From: Bacteroidota bacterium
GTDB lineage: Bacteria; Bacteroidota; Bacteroidia; Chitinophagales; Chitinophagaceae
Direction: 5' to 3'
DNA: 17,238 nucleotides
Assembly: GCA_023430465.1 (NCBI GenBank)
Contig: JAEZAM010000063.1
Location: 1-17,238 of the forward strand
Shown here piece after piece: positions 8,076-12,704 of the stretch (positions are counted from its first letter, which is position 1; each line of letters opens with the position of its first letter). The translations under genes were made by a program, and so were the position numbers. The notes under the pieces are model-generated. The model was not told the origin of the DNA, made no database searches, and saw only the letters and a program-made list of their open reading frames with translations.

Positions 8076-9266
8076 TCAATACTCAAACTCTGTTTTATAC
8101 GGATACCGTACCCGGTAGATCTCCCTCACCTTTTGCAGAATTGTATTTCTTAATACATCGATGTTCTTTTTTTCAATGGCTGATACAAACACCGCGTTGC
8201 CATTAGTTTCATTATTCCACCGGTCCTGTAGATCCTGTAAGATCTCCTTCTTTGTGCTTTCTTCCAGCCACTCATCAAAGGTCTTTTCTTCGTACAGATC
8301 CATTTTATTAAAAATAGTCAGCGTGGGCTTTTCAAACGCACCAAGCTCCTGCAGTGTTTTATTCACTACACCCAGTTGCTCTTCATAAGCCGGATGCGAT
8401 ACATCCACTACGTGCAACAGGATGTCTGCCTCACGCACTTCGTCCAGTGTACTCTTGAAACTTTCCACGAGATGGTGAGGAAGTTTGCGGATGAATCCGA
8501 CGGTATCGCTCAACAGGAAAGGCGTTGTTTCATAAACGACCTTGCTGGTGGTTGTATCCAGGGTGGCAAACAATTTATTCTCGGCAAATACATCGCGTTT
8601 GCTCAGGATGTTCATAAGGGTCGACTTGCCGACGTTCGTATATCCCACCAAGGCCACGCGGATAAATTCGCCGCGCTCTTTTCGTTGTGTCATCGCCTGT
8701 TTGTCGATCTCCTTCAATCTTTTTCTCAGCAAGGTGATCTTGTCGCGCACGATCCGTCTGTCCGTTTCAATTTCACTTTCACCCGGACCTCTTGTACCGA
8801 TACCCCCACCAAGGCGTTCAAGGTGTTTCCACATACCGCGAAGCCGGGGCAGGATGTACTGGTACTGGGCCAGCTCTACCTGTGCTTTCGCTTGGGCGGT
8901 CTTTGCCCTGCGCGCAAATATGTCAAGGATCAGGTCACTTCGATCAATGGTTTTAGCATCAAGCACTTTCTCGATGTTATTGATCTGTGCCCCGGTCAGT
9001 TCATCATCAAAAATCACGGTGCGGATATCTTTCAGTTTGATGTAATCGCGGATCTCTTCCAGCTTCCCCTTTCCAACAAAGGTTTTACTGTCGGGGTGCT
9101 GGAGTTTTTGGGTGAAGCGCTTTATCGTAACTGCACCGGCAGTTTCCGCGAGGAAGGCGAGTTCATCCAGGTACTCCTGGACCTGCGGTTCTGTCTGGTC
9201 TTTATGGATGAGTCCGACGAGGACGGCACGTTCTTCTTTCTGTATGACGTTCTTCTTATCGATCAT
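8076..9266 (-). CDS. hflX: GTPase HflX
   Basis: A 396-residue ribosome-associated GTPase that in characterised bacteria splits stalled or heat-damaged 70S ribosomes. The N-terminal HflX domain (to about 150) is followed by the family linker with GGGIGTRGPGESEIETDRR (153-171) and a GTPase domain: G1 GYTNVGKST (208-216), G3 DTVGF (254), G4 NKMD (320-323) and G5 SA (362-363). Length is normal for the short bacterial HflX. The ATG at 9266 lies four bases after a minus-strand TAATTTTG box, so the mRNA probably has almost no leader. The gene is bordered on both sides by related inverted repeats. It is convergent with the Rieske gene. Confidence 0.97.
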   Translation of the reverse strand: MIDKKNVIQKEERAVLVGLIHKDQTEPQVQEYLDELAFLAETAGAVTIKRFTQKLQHPDSKTFVGKGKLEEIRDYIKLKDIRTVIFDDELTGAQINNIEKVLDAKTIDRSDLILDIFARRAKTAQAKAQVELAQYQYILPRLRGMWKHLERLGGGIGTRGPGESEIETDRRIVRDKITLLRKRLKEIDKQAMTQRKERGEFIRVALVGYTNVGKSTLMNILSKRDVFAENKLFATLDTTTSKVVYETTPFLLSDTVGFIRKLPHHLVESFKSTLDEVREADILLHVVDVSHPAYEEQLGVVNKTLQELGAFEKPTLTIFNKMDLYEEKTFDEWLEESTKKEILQDLQDRWNNETNGNAVFVSAIEKKNIDVLRNTILQKVREIYRVRYPYKTEFEY

Positions 9267-9270
9267 GAAT

Positions 9271-9304
9271 CAAAATTAGGTAGGTTTCACCCAAAAGGCG
9301 CAAA
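9271..9304 (-). promoter_or_regulatory. hflX promoter (TTTG, 22-base spacer, TAATTTTG)
   Basis: On the minus strand, TTTG (9304-9301) and TAATTTTG (9278-9271) are 22 bases apart and match the Bacteroidota -33/-7 pattern. The box ends four bases before the hflX ATG. The TTTG lies inside the left arm of the neighbouring inverted repeat. The -7 box is firmer than the -33. Confidence 0.55.
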
Positions 9305-9367
9305 GAATGTCCGAAATTCGAACACGCTTTGCGCCTTTGTAGTAGATTTTGCGTCTTTGCGTGAAAC
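9284..9367. repeat. Second CGCAAAG-type inverted repeat
   Basis: The outer arms (9284-9304 and 9347-9367) form an imperfect inverted repeat sharing GTTTCAC, CAAA and CGCAAA blocks. Nested within is a perfect 12-bp inverted repeat (9294-9305 with 9327-9338, core AAGGCGCAAAG/CTTTGCGCCTT). The right end (TTTGCGTCTTTGCGTGAAA) is nearly identical to that of the element at 8014-8075 and in the same orientation. It sits between the hflX start and the stop of the upstream minus-strand gene, where it could act as that gene's terminator. Confidence 0.7.
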
Positions 9368-9372
9368 AACAA

Positions 9373-10119
9373 CTAGAGTCCACTTAACGTCAACCCGATC
9401 GAGAAGGGCTTGATCTCCGCTGCCACCCCTTCCTTGAACAGGCTGGTGAACTGGTAGCTGCCGAAGAGGGTGAAATGCCCCCAGCCGATCCTCGCCATAC
9501 CAGAAAGGCGGGTTGTATTGAAAAATTTCTTACTGTTTTCCTTCATCGTGTAATCATTCAGCGTGGTTCCGGAAGCGCTCTCAAATGTTTTGTTGCGGGT
9601 ATGCGCATTCAGCATGGTGCCCACTTTGAGACCGATGGCAAACTTGAAGCTCTTGCCACTGTTCATGGGGTTCGCCGTATAACGGAACTCAACGGGCAAT
9701 TCTGCATAGACAGTTGCCAGTTTTGTTTTCTTGAAATGATTCGTATCCGCCTGGTCGGTGAATGGCAGCGTTGCTGTATTTGATTTGAGGTCGACGTATG
9801 TTTTTTTGAATTTCATGTGGTCTGAGGCGATACCGGGTCCGAAGGCCATGCTGAGCTTCGGGTTGGTTTTGAAGGGGAAATCGAACATGAAGTATACATT
9901 GACGCTTTTGGAAAAGCCGCCTGTGTTGATGGTATCAGGGATCCCTGACCAGCCGAGATAGCCGACCTGGATCATGAAATGATCATTGGCGCGACCGGCG
10001 AGGTTCATTTTTGGCTGAACGGTGCGGGCGGGGGGAGCAACAGGAACGAGCGTATCTACTTGCGCAAATAAACTATTGAACACGAAACAACTAACAGCGA
10101 ACAGCGCGATTTTCTTCAT
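9373..10119 (-). CDS. Outer-membrane beta-barrel protein of unknown function
   Basis: A 248-residue exported protein. The N-terminus MKKIALFAVSCFVFNSLFAQ is a signal peptide, probably cut after residue 20. After a proline-rich linker (about 25-40) the rest alternates hydrophobic and polar residues in short strands separated by polar loops, for example FMIQVGYLGW, VNVYFMFDFPF and FTLFGSYQFTSLF. It ends in a strand (PFSIGLTLSGL), as in small Bacteroidota outer-membrane barrels (the outer membrane beta-barrel/PorT-like group). No enzymatic motif is seen. It is transcribed on its own from a TATATTTG box 17 bases upstream. Function and ligand cannot be assigned. Confidence 0.8.
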   Translation of the reverse strand: MKKIALFAVSCFVFNSLFAQVDTLVPVAPPARTVQPKMNLAGRANDHFMIQVGYLGWSGIPDTINTGGFSKSVNVYFMFDFPFKTNPKLSMAFGPGIASDHMKFKKTYVDLKSNTATLPFTDQADTNHFKKTKLATVYAELPVEFRYTANPMNSGKSFKFAIGLKVGTMLNAHTRNKTFESASGTTLNDYTMKENSKKFFNTTRLSGMARIGWGHFTLFGSYQFTSLFKEGVAAEIKPFSIGLTLSGL

Positions 10120-10136
10120 AAAGCTGGTTAAGGTCG

Positions 10137-10144
10137 CAAATATA
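10137..10144 (-). promoter_or_regulatory. Promoter -7 box (TATATTTG) of the barrel-protein gene
   Basis: The minus-strand TATATTTG matches TAnnTTTG and ends 17 bases before the ATG at 10119. No convincing -33 TTTG is seen. Confidence 0.55.
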
Positions 10145-10196
10145 TTTTTCTTTCGGTTAAAGATAGGTTAAGAAGAAAGGAATAATATTAATTCGC

Positions 10197-10204
10197 TACT
10201 TTTG
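10197..10204 (+). promoter_or_regulatory. Promoter -7 box (TACTTTTG) of the tRNA gene
   Basis: TACTTTTG matches TAnnTTTG and lies 40 bases upstream of the mature tRNA 5' end, leaving a short 5' leader for RNase P. No -33 TTTG is evident. Confidence 0.5.
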
Positions 10205-10244
10205 CGCGCTATATCACCTGTTGGCAGGAATGTCAGCCTGTGAT

Positions 10245-10318
10245 GGACCCTTAGCTCAGTCGGTTAGAGCATCTGACTCATAATCAGAGGGTCGCTGGTT
10301 CGAGCCCGGCAGGGTCCA
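10245..10318 (+). tRNA. tRNA with CAU anticodon (tRNA-Ile2 more likely than elongator tRNA-Met)
   Basis: A complete cloverleaf: acceptor GGACCCT/AGGGTCC, D arm GCTC/GAGC, anticodon stem TCTGA/TCAGA with loop CTCATAA (anticodon CAT at 10279-10281), T arm GCTGG/CCGGC with loop TTCGAGC, discriminator A at 10318. CCA is not encoded. The acceptor stem has C4-G69 and C5-G68, the pairs that in E. coli mark tRNA-Ile2 for lysidine modification by TilS, and the T stem also resembles Ile2. The 5' pair is G-C, so it is not an initiator tRNA. The Ile/Met choice is inference. Confidence 0.9.
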
Positions 10319-10325
10319 CTGAGGA

Positions 10326-10363
10326 AAGGTTAAGATTGAGGCTAAGGTTGAGATCTTAACCTT
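10326..10363. repeat. Inverted repeat AAGGTTAAGAT/ATCTTAACCTT after the tRNA
   Basis: A perfect 11-bp inverted repeat (10326-10336 with 10353-10363) with a 16-base loop, lying between the tRNA and the stop of the convergent DUF4834 gene. There is no T tract, so it is not a classic intrinsic terminator. Its CTTAAC/CCTTAA words recur at 10713-10730 on the other side of the DUF4834 gene. Confidence 0.6.
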
Positions 10364-10379
10364 AACCTCTGCCTCAACG

Positions 10380-10607
10380 TCACTTCACTTCTTCAAAATC
10401 AATATAATCCCCCACCGGTTTTTTCGGTTCGGGTTTGGGCGTAGGTTGCTGTGCTGCCTGCTGCTGGCGCAGGTTATCTTCATGCATTTGCTGCATATTT
10501 CTGAATTGCTTTTTCACCTGCCGGGTAGCGCGGTACACCGGGATCACAAAGCCGAAGATGAACCGGTACAACACATAAGCAAGGATTGCATATAGTATTA
10601 TCGCCAT
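10380..10607 (-). CDS. DUF4834 family small membrane protein
   Basis: A 75-residue protein. One hydrophobic segment spans about residues 2-24 (IILYAILAYVLYRFIFGFVI). A basic, glutamine-rich helical stretch (about 28-55) follows, then a proline- and lysine-rich linker and the acidic tail GDYIDFEEVK. This layout matches the DUF4834 family of short Bacteroidota membrane proteins, whose function is unknown. It has its own -7 box seven bases upstream of the ATG, converges on the tRNA and diverges from the rimP operon. No partner is suggested by the neighbours. Confidence 0.8.
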   Translation of the reverse strand: MAIILYAILAYVLYRFIFGFVIPVYRATRQVKKQFRNMQQMHEDNLRQQQAAQQPTPKPEPKKPVGDYIDFEEVK

Positions 10608-10614
10608 AGTCTGG

Positions 10615-10622
10615 CAAATTTA
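10615..10622 (-). promoter_or_regulatory. Promoter -7 box (TAAATTTG) of the DUF4834 gene
   Basis: The minus-strand TAAATTTG matches TAnnTTTG and ends seven bases before the ATG at 10607, predicting a leader of only a few bases. Confidence 0.55.
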
Positions 10623-10712
10623 CGAACCCCCTCATATCTGGGCAGGGTTTTCGGTGAATGGATAGTTAATCTTCGGTGGAAATATGGCAAAGGTCCGGAA
10701 TTTCAACCTCTA

Positions 10713-10730
10713 CCTTAACCTTAACCTTAA
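10713..10730. repeat. Three tandem CCTTAA hexamers
   Basis: Three perfect head-to-tail copies of CCTTAA end directly against the TTTG (-33) of the rimP promoter. They are preceded by TTTCAACCTCTA. The same vocabulary (CTTAACCTTAACCT, CCTCAAC) is found at 10353-10378. Role unknown. Confidence 0.7.
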
Positions 10731-10763
10731 TTTGGACCCAATACCTAAATTCCCTTATTTTTG
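10731..10763 (+). promoter_or_regulatory. Promoter of the rimP-nusA-infB operon
   Basis: TTTG at 10731-10734 and TATTTTTG at 10756-10763, with a 21-base spacer, match the Bacteroidota -33/-7 consensus. This is the best-formed promoter in the window. A start a few bases after 10763 would give a leader of about 60 bases before the rimP ATG at 10830. Confidence 0.75.
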
Positions 10764-10781
10764 CATCGGTAAATGAATCAA

Positions 10782-10809
10782 GAGAAGGGAACGAAGTCGT
10801 TCCCTTCTT
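10782..10809 (+). promoter_or_regulatory. Leader hairpin of the rimP operon (possible attenuator)
   Basis: GAAGGGAACGA (10784-10794) and TCGTTCCCTTC (10797-10807) are perfect inverted copies, giving a 10-bp stem closing a four-base loop. A further A-T and a G-T pair extend the stem to 10782-10809. A pyrimidine run TTCTTCTTTTCTC overlaps and follows the right arm. It lies in the predicted leader, about 20 bases before the rimP start. Either an attenuator or an mRNA-stabilising hairpin would fit. Confidence 0.65.
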
Positions 10810-10829
10810 CTTTTCTCAGAACTGGACAA

Positions 10830-11294
10830 ATGGAAGGGCAAGTATCGTTTCTTGAGCAGAAGGTTAACGCTTTGATTGCGGATCAGCCGGAGGTTTTCCT
10901 GGTTGAGATCCGGATCAAACCAACCAACAATATCAAGATCTACCTGGATGCGGACCAGGGGATCAGCATCGACCGGCTGATCCAGTTCAACCGCAAACTG
11001 TACCGCGAACTGGAAGAAGGAAACTACTACCCCGATGGAAATTTTTCACTCGAGATATCCAGCCCGGGACTTGATGAACCCCTGAAACTTTTTCGGCAAT
11101 ATAAAAAGAACATCGGCCGGTTCGTGGAAGTCGTCTCTACGGAAGGCGTACGAGTGGAAGGCAAGCTGGTGGCGGCTTCGGAAGAGGCGATCACCGTCGA
11201 GGAAGAGAAAGGGAAAGGAAAGAAAAAGGAAATTGTCACACACGAGATACCATTTATTAATATTAAAACAACCAAAGTTCAAATTAAATTTTAG
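10830..11294 (+). CDS. rimP: Ribosome maturation factor RimP
   Basis: A 154-residue cytoplasmic 30S assembly factor that acts with ribosomal protein S12 maturation. The N-terminal alpha/beta domain carries the family motif DGNFSLEISSPGLDEPL (about 69-85). A C-terminal SH3-like beta domain follows, here with a lysine-rich insert (KGKGKKKE) before the last strands. It is first in the conserved rimP-nusA-infB order. An in-frame ATG at 10773 would add 19 residues, but those bases include the leader hairpin and begin only 10 bases after the promoter box. ATG 10830 gives the normal family N-terminus (MEGQVSFLEQKV). Confidence 0.95.
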   Translation: MEGQVSFLEQKVNALIADQPEVFLVEIRIKPTNNIKIYLDADQGISIDRLIQFNRKLYRELEEGNYYPDGNFSLEISSPGLDEPLKLFRQYKKNIGRFVEVVSTEGVRVEGKLVAASEEAITVEEEKGKGKKKEIVTHEIPFINIKTTKVQIKF

Positions 11295-11350
11295 ACCCCC
11301 GGCCGGGACCCTTACACGGTCTCTTCACCGGACTTCAACAATTATAATTT

Positions 11351-12598
11351 ATGGCTAGTATCAATCTTATAGAGGCGTTCCAGGAATTCAAGGATGCGGA
11401 AAACATCGATCGTCCTACCATGATGAAAGTGGTGGAAGATGTATTCAAAACACTGCTCCGCAAAAAGTTTGGCAGTGACGAGAATTTCGACGTGATCGTG
11501 AACGCCGAGAAAGGTGACCTTGAGATCATCCGCCACCGGATGATTGTGGAAGATGGACAAGTGGAGGACCCCCTCGCACAGGTTGGCTTTACCGAAGCCA
11601 CCAAGATTGAACCCGATTTCGAAGTAGGTGAAGAGCTTTTCCAGCCCATCGACCTCTATGATTTCGGCCGCCGCGCCATCCTCGCAGCCAAGCAAACCCT
11701 GGCGAGCCGGATCAGCGACCTCAAAAAGAACGTACTGGCCAAGAAATACGGTGACCGTATCGGCGAGATCATCAGCGCCGAAGTTTACCAGGTATGGAAG
11801 AAGGAAATCCTCCTGCTTGATGAAGAAGGCAATGAACTCATCCTTCCCAAAAGCGAACAGATCCCGCAGGATTACTTCAAAAAAGGGGAGAATATCCGTG
11901 CCGTGGTGAAGAAAGTTGACATGAAAAATAACAATCCGGTCATCATCCTTTCCCGCACTTCACCAGATTTTCTGGCTAAATTATTGGAGATAGAAGTGCC
12001 TGAAATTTTCGACGGACTGATTGTGATCAAAAAAATTGTGCGTGATCCCGGAGAAAGGGCTAAAGTTGCTGTTGAATCCTACGATGACCGCATTGACCCC
12101 GTTGGCGCCTGCGTTGGTATGAAAGGCAGCCGTATCCATGGTATTGTTCGTGAACTGAAGAATGAAAACATCGACGTGATCAACTGGACCGCAAACACCC
12201 AGTTGCTCATCCAGCGTTCCCTGACCCCTGCGAAGATCACGAGCATGGAACTCAACAACGAGACAAAACACGCAAGCGTATACCTTAAGCCCGACCAGGT
12301 ATCCCTGGCCATCGGCAGAAGAGGTGTCAATATTAAACTGGCCTGTGAACTTACCGGCTACGAGCTGGATGTATTCCGCGATTCCGAAGAAGAGACCGGA
12401 GAATTTGATGTGGATCTGGAAGAATTCAGCGATGAGATCGAAACCTGGGTTATCGATGAACTCAAACGCGTTGGTTGTGACACCGCGCGCAGCGTTCTCA
12501 AGCTGACCCCGGAAGAACTGGAAAGAAGGACAGACCTGGAGAAAGAAACCATCGACGAGATCAGACGCGTATTGCAGGCTGAACTTGAGAATGAATAA
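11351..12598 (+). CDS. nusA: Transcription termination/antitermination factor NusA
   Basis: A 415-residue RNA-polymerase-associated elongation, pausing and termination factor. The N-terminal polymerase-binding domain spans about 1-125, the S1 domain about 130-200 (EIISAEVYQVWKKE through VIILSRTSP), KH1 has GACVGMKGSRI and KH2 has AIGRRGVNIKLA. A short acidic and helical tail (about 355-415) with one helix-hairpin-helix-like unit (TWVIDELKRVGCDTARSVL) replaces the long acidic repeats of E. coli NusA, as in other Bacteroidota. It follows rimP by 56 bases and is preceded by an A/T-rich stretch with no Shine-Dalgarno sequence. In several bacteria this operon is autoregulated by NusA, which gives context to the leader hairpin. 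Confidence 0.97.
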   Translation: MASINLIEAFQEFKDAENIDRPTMMKVVEDVFKTLLRKKFGSDENFDVIVNAEKGDLEIIRHRMIVEDGQVEDPLAQVGFTEATKIEPDFEVGEELFQPIDLYDFGRRAILAAKQTLASRISDLKKNVLAKKYGDRIGEIISAEVYQVWKKEILLLDEEGNELILPKSEQIPQDYFKKGENIRAVVKKVDMKNNNPVIILSRTSPDFLAKLLEIEVPEIFDGLIVIKKIVRDPGERAKVAVESYDDRIDPVGACVGMKGSRIHGIVRELKNENIDVINWTANTQLLIQRSLTPAKITSMELNNETKHASVYLKPDQVSLAIGRRGVNIKLACELTGYELDVFRDSEEETGEFDVDLEEFSDEIETWVIDELKRVGCDTARSVLKLTPEELERRTDLEKETIDEIRRVLQAELENE

Positions 12599-12603
12599 TG
12601 AAA

Positions 12604-12630
12604 GTCATGGCGTCATAAGTCATCAGTCAT
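12604..12630. repeat. Four GTCAT pentamers, period 7-8
   Basis: GTCAT begins at 12604, 12612, 12619 and 12626, directly after the nusA stop and before a hairpin. It is a low-complexity near-tandem array of unknown role. Confidence 0.7.
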
Positions 12631-12634
12631 ACTA

Positions 12635-12671
12635 GCCGTATAATCGTGCAGCAGACTGGAAATTATACGGC
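12635..12671. repeat. Inverted repeat GCCGTATAAT/ATTATACGGC in the nusA-infB gap
   Basis: A perfect 10-bp inverted repeat (12635-12644 with 12662-12671) with a 17-base loop, 33 bases before the infB ATG. There is no T tract after it, so read-through to infB is expected. It may be a processing site, a binding site or an RNA element controlling infB. Confidence 0.65.
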
Positions 12672-12704
12672 ATACTGTCAGACTTACTTGAATAAACAAA
12701 CTGA

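Noticed and set aside
8376..9413. A 345-codon plus-strand open frame opposite hflX
   Set aside because: It is the antisense shadow of hflX, which has all GTPase motifs; the plus-strand translation shows no family features and runs into the repeat and the next gene.
10319..10379. CRISPR-like or telomere-like array of TTAACC repeats
   Set aside because: Too few and irregular units, no spacers and no cas genes; treated as a simple dispersed repeat.
10773..10829. Upstream in-frame ATG as the rimP start
   Set aside because: It would begin about 10 bases after the -7 box and translate the leader hairpin; the family N-terminus starts at 10830.
11295..11350. GGGACC/GGTCTC hairpin between rimP and nusA
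   Set aside because: Only six pairs including a wobble, no T tract; not distinguishable from chance.
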